The position numbers and the translations under genes are program-made. From Thiohalospira halophila DSM 15071 (GTDB lineage Bacteria > Pseudomonadota > Gammaproteobacteria > Thiohalospirales > Thiohalospiraceae), in contig NZ_FOMJ01000003.1 in the NCBI RefSeq assembly GCF_900112605.1, positions 124,001 to 188,000 on the forward strand: a DNA stretch of 64,000 nucleotides. The letters run 5' to 3'. Each line of letters starts with the position of its first letter. Position 1 is the stretch's first letter. Below the pieces are notes generated by a model that searched no databases, had not been told where the DNA came from, and saw nothing but the letters and a program-made list of their open reading frames with translations. Below are positions 53,135 to 63,665 of this stretch, piece by piece.

Positions 53135-54283
53135 ATGCCCATGCAACGTACCGCCACCTTCCTCCTCCAGGCCACCGCCGTGGGCGTGGTCGCCGCCCTC
53201 GCCCTGCTCTTCCTCGCCCCGGAGCGCGCCGGCCAGCCCATTGTGGAGATCCACAGCGCCGAGGCCGCCGATCGGGCCCCCGCCGCGAGCTCCTACGCCG
53301 ATGCCGTGGAGCGCGCCGCCCCCTCGGTGGTGAACATCTACACCCGCAAGAAGGTGGTCCGCCGGGACCACCCCTTCATGGACGACCCCTTCTTCCGCCG
53401 CTTCTTCGGCGACCGCTTCGGGGTCCCCCGGGAACGCATGGAGAGCAGCCTGGGCTCCGGGGTCATCGTCAGCGAGGACGGCTACATCCTCACCAACCAC
53501 CACGTCATCCAGGGGGCCGACGCCATCGAGGTCGCCCTGCACGACGGCCGGACCGCCGAGGCCGCCATCGTGGGCTCGGACCCCGGCAGCGACCTGGCGG
53601 TGCTCCGGGTCGGACTCGAAGAGCTCCCCACGGCGGAGTTCGGCGACTCCGAGGGGTTACGGGTGGGCGACGTGGTCCTGGCCATGGGGAATCCCTTCGG
53701 GGTCGGGCGCACGGTGACCCAGGGGATCATCAGCGCCACCGGCCGCAACCAGCGCGGGCTCTCCGCCTTCGAGGACTTCATACAGACCGATGCGGCCATC
53801 AACCCCGGTAACTCCGGCGGCGCCCTGGTGGATGCCGCCGGGCGGCTGGTGGGTATCAACACGGCCATCTACTCCCGCACCGGCGGCCACATGGGAATCG
53901 GCTTCGCCATCCCCGCCGACCGGGCCCGGGCGATCTTCACCGACCTGGTGGAGACCGGGCGGGTGGAACGCGGCTGGCTGGGCATCGAGGTCCAGGCGCT
54001 GTCGCCGCGGCTGCGGGAATCCTTCGGCCTGGAGGGGGAGAACGGCGTCGTCATCACCGGCCTGCTCCGGGACGGACCCGCCCACCGGGCCGGCCTGCGG
54101 CCGGGAGATGTCGTCACCGGCATCGACAGGGAGCCGGTGGACGAGATGAACGCGGCCCTGCGCCGGATCGCCGACCTGGAGCCCGGCACGACGGTGGAGC
54201 TGACCGGCCTGCGCAACGGCCGCCAGCGCACCTGGGAGGTGACCATCGGCGAGCGGCCGGCACGCAACCAGCGACGGCGCTAG
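53135..54283 (+). CDS. degS: DegS/AlgW-type periplasmic serine protease
   Basis: This 382-residue protein has an N-terminal membrane segment (about 9-28) without a clear cleavage site. A trypsin-like domain with catalytic His 123 (TNHHVI), Asp 153 (SDLAVL) and Ser 227 (GNSGGAL) follows, then one PDZ domain (about 275-365: GVVITGLLRDGPAHRAGLRPGDVVTGI). One PDZ plus an anchor points to DegS/AlgW, which cleaves the anti-sigma factor RseA/MucA in response to misfolded porins. No rpoE or rseA is near. Two ATGs (53135 and 53141) are possible. Its stop overlaps the convergent neighbour at CTAG. Confidence 0.93.
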   Translation: MPMQRTATFLLQATAVGVVAALALLFLAPERAGQPIVEIHSAEAADRAPAASSYADAVERAAPSVVNIYTRKKVVRRDHPFMDDPFFRRFFGDRFGVPRERMESSLGSGVIVSEDGYILTNHHVIQGADAIEVALHDGRTAEAAIVGSDPGSDLAVLRVGLEELPTAEFGDSEGLRVGDVVLAMGNPFGVGRTVTQGIISATGRNQRGLSAFEDFIQTDAAINPGNSGGALVDAAGRLVGINTAIYSRTGGHMGIGFAIPADRARAIFTDLVETGRVERGWLGIEVQALSPRLRESFGLEGENGVVITGLLRDGPAHRAGLRPGDVVTGIDREPVDEMNAALRRIADLEPGTTVELTGLRNGRQRTWEVTIGERPARNQRRR

Positions 54284-55107
54284 TCGGGAGTCGCGCCTTC
54301 CCCCTCCCCCGCCTCCCGGAGCCAGGCCTGCCACTGCCGGAAGAGGTCGCCGTCCAGGGCGGCCACCACCGAGCGGCTCTCCAGGACCGGCTCGAAGACC
54401 GGCTCCCCCGCCAGCGTTGCGGCGTGGCCGCCCGCCTCGGAGAGGATCAGGCTGCCGGCGGCCAGGTCCCAGACCTTCTGCCCGCCGTGGACGTAGAGGT
54501 GGCAGCGCCCGGCCGCCACCCAGCACCAGTCCAGGGCCACGGAGCCGAAGCTGCGCTGGGAGCGGTAGGGCGGTTCGGTGGCCAGGGCCGCCGCCAGCCC
54601 GGTGGGCAGGCGCTTGAAGTCCACCAGCGCCGAGGCGTGGGCCAGGTCGGGCTGAAAGCCCTCCCCCAGCCGCTCCCCGTCCAGCCAGGCGCCCTCTCCC
54701 CGGGCGGCGGTAAAGCACTCCCCGGTGGTGGGATGGTAGACCACCGCCAGCTCCACCCGGCCGGCCACTACCAGGGCCAGGGAGATGGAGAAGAAGGGGA
54801 TCCCCACGGCGAAGTTCCCGGTCCCGTCCAGCGGGTCCAGGATCCAGAGCCCGGCCTCGTTCCCGGTCAGGTAGTCGGCCTGCTCGGCGGCGGTCATCTC
54901 CTCCCCCAGCAACGGGATCGCCGGCGCCAGGCGGGCCAGCTCCGCCGTCAGCGCCTCCTGGCAGGCGGTATCCGCCTCGGTGACCAGGCTGCCATCGGCC
55001 TTGAACTCGTGCCCCACCCGCTCGTAGCGCGGCAGCAGCTCCGCCTCCGCTGCCCGGCGCACACAGGCGGCCACCGCGGCCAGGTCCGGTCGCCCCGCGA
55101 CAGTCAC
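54280..55107 (-). CDS. Inositol-monophosphatase-family phosphatase
   Basis: This 275-residue enzyme has the metal-binding motifs LLGEEMTAAE, WILDPLDGTGNFAVGIPFFSISLAL and the late QKVWDLAAGSLILSEAGGHA. Members hydrolyse inositol phosphates, fructose-1,6-bisphosphate, 3'-phosphoadenosine phosphate or histidinol phosphate. The long insertion-free sequence does not settle which. The start is GTG at 55107, overlapping the upstream GNAT-nitrilase stop as GTGA. It converges with degS, the two stop codons sharing the palindrome CTAG. Confidence 0.9.
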   Translation of the reverse strand: MTVAGRPDLAAVAACVRRAAEAELLPRYERVGHEFKADGSLVTEADTACQEALTAELARLAPAIPLLGEEMTAAEQADYLTGNEAGLWILDPLDGTGNFAVGIPFFSISLALVVAGRVELAVVYHPTTGECFTAARGEGAWLDGERLGEGFQPDLAHASALVDFKRLPTGLAAALATEPPYRSQRSFGSVALDWCWVAAGRCHLYVHGGQKVWDLAAGSLILSEAGGHAATLAGEPVFEPVLESRSVVAALDGDLFRQWQAWLREAGEGEGATPD

Positions 55108-56663
55108 GAGCGCGGCTCCGGCCGGTCGTTGAGCCAGGAGACCCGGTAGAGGTCCAGCCGCCGGTCCTGGAAGTTGCGCACGGTGCCCTCGTTGCGCAGC
55201 TGCTTGAGCTTGTCGAGTTCCAGATCCACCACCAGGGTCATCTCCGTGTTGGGGGAGCTCTCCGCCAGGATCCCGTCCTGGGGGAAGCTGAAGTCACAGG
55301 GGGTGAAGACCGCCGACTGGGCGTACTGGATGTCGACGTTCTCCACGTTGGGGAGGTTGCCCACGCTGCCGGCGATGGCCACGTAGCACTCGTTCTCGAT
55401 GGCCCGGGCCTGGGCGCAGTGGCGTACCCGCAGGTAGGCGTTGCGGGTGTCGGTCCAGAAGGGGACGAAGAGGATCTGCACCCCCTGCTCGAACAGGGTC
55501 CGGCCCAGCTCCGGGAACTCCACATCGTAACAGACCAGGATCCCCACCCGGCCCACATCGGTATCGAAGACGCGCAGCTCGTCGCCCCCCTCCAGGGCCC
55601 AGTCCTTGGACTCCTGCGGGGTGATGTGGAGCTTGCGCTGGCCATCGGCGGTGCCATCGCGACGGCAGAGGTAGGAGACGTTGTGCAGCCGGCCGTCCAC
55701 GTACTCCGGCATGGAGCCGGCGATGATGTTGGTGTTGTAGGTCACCGCCAGCCGCTGGATGGCCTCCACCAGCGGCTCGGTATAGCCGGCCAGCTCGCGG
55801 ATGGCCTCCGCCGGGTAGGGCGCCTCCACCAGCGCCATCAGCGGCAGATTGAACAGCTCCGGGAAGATGACGAAATCCGACTCGTAGGCGCCCATGGCGT
55901 CCACGAAGAACTCCAGCTGGCCGATGAGCTCCTCCAGGGAGGTCATGGAGCGCATCTGCCACTGCACCAGCCCCACCCGGGCGGTGGTCTTGGTCCCGCC
56001 GAAGAGCGGCTGCTCCTTGGGCTCGTAGTAGAAGTTGTTCCACTGCAGCAGGGTGGCGTAGCCGCGGGACTCCTCGTCCTCCGGCAGGTAGCCCTTGAGG
56101 ACCCGCTTGACCTGGAAGTCGTTGGCCAGCTGGAAGGTGAGGATGGGGTCGTAGATCTCCCGGCGGCGCACCTGCTCGATGTACTCGTGGGGCCCCATCT
56201 GGTCGGCGTACCGGCCGTAACCGGGGATCCGGCCGCCGGCGATCATGGCGCGCAGGTTGAGCTGGCGGCAGAGCTCCTTGCGGGCGTCGTAGAGCCGCCG
56301 GCCCAGGCGCATGCCGCGGTAGTCGGGATGGACGAAGATGTCCACGCCGTAGAGGACGTCGCCGTTGGGATCGTGGGTGGTGAAGCGGGCCCCGGCGATG
56401 ACATCCTCGTAGGTGTGCTGGTCGCCGAAGTCCTCGTAGTCGACGATGACGGCGAAGGCGGCGGCCACCACCCGGCCGTTGTCCTCGATGGCGATCTGGC
56501 CCTCGGGGAAGCGGTGGATCTGGGCCAGGTATTCCTTGTGGGTCCAGGCGCCACCGATGCCGGGGTAGACGGCGTCCATGGCGGCCTTGATGTCGGGGTA
56601 GTCCTCCGGCTGGAGGTTGCGCAGGGTGAGCCGGTGCTCGTCCTCGTGGGCGTACTCGCTCAT
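55104..56663 (-). CDS. Fused GNAT acetyltransferase and carbon-nitrogen hydrolase
   Basis: This 519-residue protein joins an N-terminal GNAT domain (about 12-190, acetyl-CoA loop DYRGMRLGRRLYDARKELC) to a nitrilase-superfamily domain (about 225-505). The hydrolase triad looks complete: Glu in FVIFPELFNLP, Lys in LHITPQESKDW/RKLHITP, Cys in ILVCYDVEFPELG. It may acetylate an amine and hydrolyse an amide of the same substrate. The substrate is unknown. It overlaps the methyltransferase stop (ATGA) and the phosphatase start (GTGA), so the three are probably translated together. Confidence 0.9.
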   Translation of the reverse strand: MSEYAHEDEHRLTLRNLQPEDYPDIKAAMDAVYPGIGGAWTHKEYLAQIHRFPEGQIAIEDNGRVVAAAFAVIVDYEDFGDQHTYEDVIAGARFTTHDPNGDVLYGVDIFVHPDYRGMRLGRRLYDARKELCRQLNLRAMIAGGRIPGYGRYADQMGPHEYIEQVRRREIYDPILTFQLANDFQVKRVLKGYLPEDEESRGYATLLQWNNFYYEPKEQPLFGGTKTTARVGLVQWQMRSMTSLEELIGQLEFFVDAMGAYESDFVIFPELFNLPLMALVEAPYPAEAIRELAGYTEPLVEAIQRLAVTYNTNIIAGSMPEYVDGRLHNVSYLCRRDGTADGQRKLHITPQESKDWALEGGDELRVFDTDVGRVGILVCYDVEFPELGRTLFEQGVQILFVPFWTDTRNAYLRVRHCAQARAIENECYVAIAGSVGNLPNVENVDIQYAQSAVFTPCDFSFPQDGILAESSPNTEMTLVVDLELDKLKQLRNEGTVRNFQDRRLDLYRVSWLNDRPEPRS

Positions 56664-57601
56664 TCGTTCTCCGCGGCCCGGGCCAGGATCCAGGAATCGG
56701 CGGTGGCGTTCACCGCCGCTGGCTTGTCGGCGAAGGGCACGGCCAGCGCCATCCCCGCCTCGATGGCCGCGCGACCCGCCTCGTCCTCCCGCGCATCCAC
56801 GTCCAGTACCGCCAGACCCTGCTCGCGGAAGAGCGCCTCCATGTCGTCCACCCGCAGGCGGTTCATGTACATGAAGGGGTTCCCCGCGTAGCGCCGCCAG
56901 CGCCCCTCGGGATACTGCAGGAAGTTCACCATGGTAATCGACGGGTCACTGTGGGCGAAGTGGTCGGTGTAGTCCACCCGATGGAGGAGCCAGCCGCGGC
57001 CCCGGGTCACCCGGCCGCCCTCGGCCAGGATCGGCCCCAGGACCTCGGGCGGGATGTGCTCCAGGACGTTGAAGGAGATGTGGACATCCGCCTCCCCGTC
57101 GGCCATGGGAAGCGCCCGGGCATCCCCGGGGCTGTGGTAGGTAATCCCGGTGGCCTCGAGGATCTCGTCCAGTCCGGCCCGTGCCAGCCCCTCGAATCGG
57201 GCCAGGCGCTGAGGGACGGCCTCCAGCCCCGCCTCGCGGAACCAGGCCACGATGGACTCGGAACGGGCCGCCAGATGGGCCAGGTCGGCGCGGACCAGGT
57301 CTTCGCGCAAATAGGGGTTGAGGTCCACGGTGAGGGTGCGCTGGGCGCCGGCCAGCCAGAGCGCCAGCGGGGTGGCGATCCGGCGACCGGTACCCACCTC
57401 CACCACCGCCGCCCCGGTGGGATCGCCGCCGGCGGCCACCATGCGGCGGGCCATCTCGATGCCGGCCCGGAACTGCGGCACCGGATCAAAGAGTTCGGCG
57501 CCGCCGAACCGTCGCTGCAGGGCGTGATAGACCGACTGCCGGGGGGGATCCGGCAGGCGGGCGATGAGGTTCTGGATGAGGGCCTTGGTCTTCCAGTGCA
57601 T
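56660..57601 (-). CDS. SAM-dependent methyltransferase (class I)
   Basis: The ATG at 57601 (MHWKTKALIQNLIARLPDPP) with GGAG 8 bases upstream gives 313 residues. VVEVGTGRRIATPLALWLAG is the SAM-binding motif I and DVHISFNVLEHIPPEVLGP is motif IV-like, as in small-molecule methyltransferases. A central stretch (YLREDLVRADLAHLAARSE) is helical. The substrate cannot be told. The open frame continues to 57826 but that part covers an inverted repeat and the neighbour gene. Confidence 0.88.
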   Translation of the reverse strand: MHWKTKALIQNLIARLPDPPRQSVYHALQRRFGGAELFDPVPQFRAGIEMARRMVAAGGDPTGAAVVEVGTGRRIATPLALWLAGAQRTLTVDLNPYLREDLVRADLAHLAARSESIVAWFREAGLEAVPQRLARFEGLARAGLDEILEATGITYHSPGDARALPMADGEADVHISFNVLEHIPPEVLGPILAEGGRVTRGRGWLLHRVDYTDHFAHSDPSITMVNFLQYPEGRWRRYAGNPFMYMNRLRVDDMEALFREQGLAVLDVDAREDEAGRAAIEAGMALAVPFADKPAAVNATADSWILARAAENE

Positions 57602-57616
57602 GGCGCGCGCTCCGTG

Positions 57617-57660
57617 GCTGTCCGCGGCGATGGTAGCCGGGTTCACCGGCCGCGGACAGC
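57617..57660. repeat. Inverted repeat upstream of the methyltransferase gene
   Basis: GCTGTCCGCGG (57617-57627) and CCGCGGACAGC (57650-57660) are perfect 11-bp arms around a 22-base loop. They sit just before the methyltransferase ribosome site, 36 bases after the preceding gene. It lacks a T run. It could be an operator or an RNA structure. Confidence 0.5.
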
Positions 57661-57695
57661 GGCGAGCGCACGCTTTATGCGCAACCGGACCCCCT

Positions 57696-58076
57696 TCAGG
57701 GTCCGAAGGCGACCAGAAGCACCAGGGCCACGAGGGTAGCGGGGACCAGCACGAAGGCCCCCACGGGCGAGGGATCCCGCGAGCGGCGTAGCCGGAAGGA
57801 GGCGGTGAGCAGGGAGGCCACACCAAGAGCCAGGCTCAGCACCAGCAGCCGGGGCACCCAGGCCAGCGTCTCCCGATCCCAGACCGAGGGCAGCACGATG
57901 CGTTCCCCGGTGAAGTGCTCCCAGGCCCGGTGAAGGAAGTACTCCTGCGGCGGGGCGGCCGCATCCAGGGTAAAGAGCGCCGCCAGCAGCGCCAGCCATC
58001 CCAGGGCGGTGACCGCGGCGACACCCCGTCGCCAGAGATCGGGGCCGCGGCGGCGTTCGAGCCCTCCCTCAGCCAT
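57696..58076 (-). CDS. Small three-segment membrane protein of unknown function
   Basis: The ATG at 58076 (MAEGGLERRRGPDLWRRG) gives 126 residues. Three hydrophobic segments are visible (about 18-38, 72-92 and 103-124), with a periplasmic-like loop between the first two. I do not recognise the family. The start lies 8 bases inside the end of the diguanylate cyclase gene, so the two are probably coupled and may work together. Confidence 0.7.
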   Translation of the reverse strand: MAEGGLERRRGPDLWRRGVAAVTALGWLALLAALFTLDAAAPPQEYFLHRAWEHFTGERIVLPSVWDRETLAWVPRLLVLSLALGVASLLTASFRLRRSRDPSPVGAFVLVPATLVALVLLVAFGP

Positions 58077-59199
58077 CGACGGTCGCCTCCGCCACCAGGT
58101 CGCGGCCCCCCTCCTTGGCCTGATAGAGGGCCTGATCCACGCGGGAGAGCAGTGCCCCCACGGCCTCCTCCTCGCCCCCCTGGGCCACACCCACGGAGAC
58201 GGTGTAGCTCACCGGGGTCCCGTCCTCGGCCCTGACCTCCCGGCCCCGGGTCTCGGCCCGGATGGTCTCCGCCAGCACCCGGGCCGCCCCGGCATCCCGG
58301 CCTGGCAGGGCGACCAGGAACTCCTCGCCGCCGTAGCGCGAGAGCAGGCACTCCCGCTGGCAGACCCCGCGCAGGACGCCGGCGAAATCGGCCAGGACCG
58401 CATCGCCGGTGAGGTGGCCGTGGGTATCGTTGATACGCTTGAACAGATCCAGGTCGAAGAGCAGCACCGACAGCGGCTCCCCGGTGCGCCGGCAATCCAG
58501 CCGGGCGCGCTCCATCTCCGCCAGCAGGGCGCGGCGGTTGAACAGTCCGGTCAGGGCATCCCGGGTGGCCTCGCGGTAGAGGCGCAGCAACATGTAGAGC
58601 TGACTCTGCTGAACCCAGACGACGATGGCCGCGAGCAGAGCCAGCAGCCAGAACTCCGCCAGGGTCGTCAGCTCGGTGATCGCCCCCGCCTCCACCTCGG
58701 CCAGCGCCAGGGTCGCCCCCACCGCGGCCACCCCGGCGATCCCCTCGACCAGGGTGAGCGGGAAGATGGCCAGGATGGTCACCATGAGGTAGGGCAGGAA
58801 GTAGTAGCCCACCACGATGCCGGTGTCCGAGTCGTCCGCGGCGAGGACGAGGCGCGCCCCGACGTAGAAGGCGGCGGGGATCAGGATGAACAGGGCCAGC
58901 CGCAGCCGGGCGCGGAACAGGTCGTGGCGACGATGCCGCCAGCCGGCCAGCAGCAGGAAGGCGAGGCCAGCGCCGACACGAAGGCTCACGATGCCGGTGC
59001 GCCCGGGCTCCGCCAGGAAGAGGAGGTCCAGCGGGATCCAGGCCAGGGTCAGCAGCCCCGCCACCAGCGAGAGCACCTCGATGCGCAGGGCGATCCGTTC
59101 GGCCCGGGCGCCGTTGAAATCGGGGGAGTGATTCCGCGCCGTGAAGAGGTCGGCGAGGCTCCCGTAGCGCAGCCACTCCCGGGGATGGATTCTCTGCAT
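58069..59199 (-). CDS. Membrane-bound diguanylate cyclase
   Basis: From ATG 59199 (MQRIHPREWLRYGSLAD) there are 376 residues; a GTG at 59211 is an alternative and neither has a clear ribosome site. About six membrane segments (50-205) form an N-terminal sensor-like region. A GGDEF domain follows (DALTGLFNRRALL, LFDLDLFKRINDTHGH, SRYGGEEFLVALPG). The active-site GGEEF is intact, so cyclic di-GMP synthesis is expected. The RxxD inhibitory site five residues before it is not preserved (QREC), so product inhibition may be lost. Confidence 0.93.
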   Translation of the reverse strand: MQRIHPREWLRYGSLADLFTARNHSPDFNGARAERIALRIEVLSLVAGLLTLAWIPLDLLFLAEPGRTGIVSLRVGAGLAFLLLAGWRHRRHDLFRARLRLALFILIPAAFYVGARLVLAADDSDTGIVVGYYFLPYLMVTILAIFPLTLVEGIAGVAAVGATLALAEVEAGAITELTTLAEFWLLALLAAIVVWVQQSQLYMLLRLYREATRDALTGLFNRRALLAEMERARLDCRRTGEPLSVLLFDLDLFKRINDTHGHLTGDAVLADFAGVLRGVCQRECLLSRYGGEEFLVALPGRDAGAARVLAETIRAETRGREVRAEDGTPVSYTVSVGVAQGGEEEAVGALLSRVDQALYQAKEGGRDLVAEATVDG

Positions 59200-59312
59200 G
59201 AGGGCGATCACCGAGCCGCTGACGGGCGCTGGGTCAAAGGGTTACACAAGCGCCGAAGAATAGCACGATTCCCCTGCCCGGCTCATGCCTTTGGCGGCCT
59301 CCGGGTATCCGC

Positions 59313-60401
59313 TCAGGACATCCCTCTCAGGCTGCCATCCAGCGCCTCCAGGAAGGCGGCGTTCTCCTTGGGCGTACCCACCGTCACTCGCAGGCAGTCG
59401 GCCAGCGCCCCGCCGGCCCCCGAGAGATCCTTGATGAGGACGCCGCGCTCGCGGATCCCCTCGAAGAGAGCCCGACCCTGTCCCTCCGGGGCCCGGAAGA
59501 GCAGGAAATTGGCCGCCGAGGGCCAGACGGCCAGCCCCGGCCGCTCGACCAGGGCGGCGTACAGCCGCTCGCGCTCGTCGCGGATGGCCGCCGCCTGGAC
59601 CTCGAAGGCGTCCCAGTGGTCCAGGGCGAAGCGCGCCGTCGCCTGGGTGAGGCGATTGATGTTGTAGGGCAGCCGGATCTTGTCCAGCTCCGCCAGCCAC
59701 TCCGGGTGGCCGGCGGCAAAGCCCAGGCGCAGCCCGGCCAGCCCCGCCTTGGAGAGCGTGCGCAGGACGATGAGATCGGGGTGGTCGACCACCCGGGGCA
59801 GGAAGCTCTCCCGGGCGAAGGCGTGGTAGGCCTCGTCCACCACCACCAGCCCCGGCGCCGCCGTCAGCGCGGCTTCCACCGCCTCGGGCTCGAACAGGTT
59901 GCCGGTGGGATTGTTGGGCCAGGCCAGGAAGACCAGGGCCGGCTCGTGCTCGGCAATGGCCGCGATCAGGGCCTCCCGGTCCAGCCGGAAGTCCTCCCCC
60001 AGGGGGACGCCGACAAACTCCATGCCGGCGGCCTCCGCCAGCAGCCGGTACATGGCGAAGCCCGGCTCCGGCGCCACCACCGTCCGGCCGCGCTCGGCCA
60101 CCGCGTGGATGAGGATCTGGAGGATCTCGTCGGAGCCGTTGCCCAGCAGCAGGTCGGCGGCCTCCGGCACCCCGAAGACCCGGCGCAGGCGGTCGGCGAC
60201 CTCGCCGGCGGCAGGGTCGGGGTAACGGTTCACCGGCTCGGCAGCCAGTGCCTCCTGCCAGCCCTCGCGCAGCTCCGCCGGCCAGGGCCAGGGATTCTCC
60301 ATGGCATCGAGCTTGACCAGGCCGGAGGCATCGGCAACCCGGTAGGCCGAGAGCGCCCGGATGGCTGGCCGGACCCACTCCGCCGCCCGCGTCTCAGCCA
60401 T
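59313..60401 (-). CDS. hisC: Histidinol-phosphate aminotransferase
   Basis: The ATG at 60401 ([20 protein letters not shown]) gives 362 residues. It is a class I/II PLP aminotransferase, with [35 protein letters not shown] and the PLP lysine in [13 protein letters not shown]. The N-terminal [23 protein letters not shown] is a HisC mark. It overlaps the end of hisD by 8 bases. Confidence 0.96.
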   Translation of the reverse strand: MAETRAAEWVRPAIRALSAYRVADASGLVKLDAMENPWPWPAELREGWQEALAAEPVNRYPDPAAGEVADRLRRVFGVPEAADLLLGNGSDEILQILIHAVAERGRTVVAPEPGFAMYRLLAEAAGMEFVGVPLGEDFRLDREALIAAIAEHEPALVFLAWPNNPTGNLFEPEAVEAALTAAPGLVVVDEAYHAFARESFLPRVVDHPDLIVLRTLSKAGLAGLRLGFAAGHPEWLAELDKIRLPYNINRLTQATARFALDHWDAFEVQAAAIRDERERLYAALVERPGLAVWPSAANFLLFRAPEGQGRALFEGIRERGVLIKDLSGAGGALADCLRVTVGTPKENAAFLEALDGSLRGMS

Positions 60402-61707
60402 GGTCGCCCGTTCCCAGCCGGCGACGGGCCGCCTCGGCGTGGGCGCCCAGCCCCTCGCCGTCGGCCAGGGCCGCCGCCGTGGGGCCCAGGGCGGCCGCCC
60501 CGGCCGCCGAGCAGCCGATGAGGCTAGAGCGCTTCTGGAAGTCGTAGACCCCCAGGGGCGAGGAGAAACGCGCCGTGCGCGAGGTGGGAAGGACGTGGTT
60601 GGGCCCGGCGCAGTAGTCGCCCAGGGACTCCGAGGTATAGCGACCCAGGAAGATGGCGCCGGCGTGGCGGACCTTCGCCGCCAGCGCCTCGGGCTCGGCC
60701 ACCGAGAGTTCCAGGTGCTCCGGGGCGACGCGGTTGATGACCGCGGCCGCATCGTCCAGGTCGCGGCACTGGATGAGGGCGCCGCGGGCCGCCAGGGAGC
60801 TCCGGATGATGGTCTCCCGCCCCATGGTGGGCAGCAGGCGATCCATGGCCTCGGCCACCCGATCCAGGTAGGCGGCATCCGGGCAGACCAGGATGGCCTG
60901 GGCATCCTCGTCGTGCTCCGCCTGGGAGAAGAGGTCCACCGCCACCCACTCGGGGTCCGTCTCGCCGTCGCAGACCACCAGGATCTCCGAGGGGCCGGCG
61001 ATCATGTCGATGCCCACGGTGCCGAAGACCATGCGCTTGGCGGTAGCGACAAAGATATTGCCGGGGCCGACGATCTTGTCCACCGCAGGCACGGTCTCGG
61101 TGCCGTAAGCCAGGGCGGCCACGGCCTGAGCGCCACCGAGGGTGAAGACGCGGTCCACCCCGGCCACGGCCGCGGCGGCCAGGACGAGGTCGTTGAGTTC
61201 GCCGTCCGGGGCCGGGACCACCATGACCAGCTCCCCCACCCCGGCCACCTTGGCCGGGAGGGCGTTCATGAGCACCGAGGAGGGGTAGGCCGCCTTGCCC
61301 CCGGGGACGTAGAGACCCGCCCGGTCCATGGGGGTGACCTGCTGGCCCAGGACGGTGCCGTCGGCCTCGGTGTACTGCCAGGATTCCTGGCACTGGTGGC
61401 GGTGGTAGCCCCGGATCCGCTCGGCGGCAGTCTCCAGCGCCTGGCGCTGGGCGGACGGCAGGGCCTCCAGGGCCCGCTGCAGGCGCTCGGCGGGCAGCTC
61501 CAGGTCCGCCATGGTGGCGGCATCGCGCCGGTCCAGCCGGTTGGTCTGCTCCACCACGGCGGTATCACCGCGGGTGCGGACGTCGGTGAGGATGTCGCGG
61601 ACGATGCCCTCCACCCGGTCGTCGGTCCCCTCTTCCCAGGCCAGGAGGCGGTCCAGGGCGGCGTCGAAGCCGTCCTCGTCGGTATTCAGTCGCTGAATGT
61701 CCGGCAT
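60394..61707 (-). CDS. hisD: Histidinol dehydrogenase
   Basis: This 437-residue zinc enzyme oxidises histidinol to histidine in two NAD+-linked steps. [51 protein letters not shown] (zinc-ligand Gln and His) and [13 protein letters not shown] are all present. It starts 1 base after hisG. Confidence 0.98.
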   Translation of the reverse strand: MPDIQRLNTDEDGFDAALDRLLAWEEGTDDRVEGIVRDILTDVRTRGDTAVVEQTNRLDRRDAATMADLELPAERLQRALEALPSAQRQALETAAERIRGYHRHQCQESWQYTEADGTVLGQQVTPMDRAGLYVPGGKAAYPSSVLMNALPAKVAGVGELVMVVPAPDGELNDLVLAAAAVAGVDRVFTLGGAQAVAALAYGTETVPAVDKIVGPGNIFVATAKRMVFGTVGIDMIAGPSEILVVCDGETDPEWVAVDLFSQAEHDEDAQAILVCPDAAYLDRVAEAMDRLLPTMGRETIIRSSLAARGALIQCRDLDDAAAVINRVAPEHLELSVAEPEALAAKVRHAGAIFLGRYTSESLGDYCAGPNHVLPTSRTARFSSPLGVYDFQKRSSLIGCSAAGAAALGPTAAALADGEGLGAHAEAARRRLGTGDHG

Positions 61708-61708
61708 C

Positions 61709-62347
61709 TCACTCCCCTCCCACGGCCTCGCGGAAGGCCGAGATGATGCCTCCCAGGGCGTCGTGCTTGACCTTCATGGCGGCGCGATTGACCACCAGCC
61801 GGGAGCTGATGTCGGCGATGTGCTCCTGGGGCTCCAGGCCGTTGGCGCGCAGGGTGTTCCCGGTGTCCACCACGTCCACGATGGCATCGGCCAGCCCCAC
61901 CAGGGGGGCCAGCTCCATGGAGCCGTAGAGCTTGATGATCTCGACCTGCTCGCCCTTCTCGGCGTAGTAGCGCCGGGTGGTGTGGACGTACTTGGTGGCG
62001 ATGCGCCGGCGTCCGCGCGGCGGCTCGGCCTCCCCGGCCCGGCCGGCGACCATGAGCCGGCAGGCGGCAATACCGAGATCCACCGGCTCGTAGAGGCCGT
62101 CGCCGCCGTGCTCCATGAGCACGTCCTTGCCGGCGACGCCGATGTCGGCGGCGCCGTACTGGACGTAGGTGGGCACGTCCGAGGCGCGCACGATGACGAT
62201 GCGCACGCCGGGGCGGTTGGTCTCCAGGATCAGGCGGCGGCTGCTCTCGGGGTCTTCCGCCGGCTCGATGCCGGCGTGGCGCAGCAGCGGTACTGTCTCC
62301 TCGAAGATCCGGCCCTTGGAGAGCGCCAGGGTGATCGGCTCGGCCAT
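61709..62347 (-). CDS. hisG: ATP phosphoribosyltransferase, short form
   Basis: The ATG at 62347 ([18 protein letters not shown]) gives 212 residues, the short HisG type that lacks the C-terminal regulatory domain. [27 protein letters not shown] is the substrate loop. Short HisG needs the HisZ subunit for activity and feedback control; no hisZ is in this window, so it must lie elsewhere. It begins 16 bases after murA. Confidence 0.96.
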   Translation of the reverse strand: MAEPITLALSKGRIFEETVPLLRHAGIEPAEDPESSRRLILETNRPGVRIVIVRASDVPTYVQYGAADIGVAGKDVLMEHGGDGLYEPVDLGIAACRLMVAGRAGEAEPPRGRRRIATKYVHTTRRYYAEKGEQVEIIKLYGSMELAPLVGLADAIVDVVDTGNTLRANGLEPQEHIADISSRLVVNRAAMKVKHDALGGIISAFREAVGGE

Positions 62348-62363
62348 TCCCTCTTTCCTTCCT

Positions 62364-63665
<1,302 letters not shown>

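Noticed and set aside
54280-55107. Naming the phosphatase HisN because his genes lie on the same strand
   Set aside because: The his genes end about 4 kb away with other genes between, and the family motifs do not separate histidinol phosphate from other substrates.
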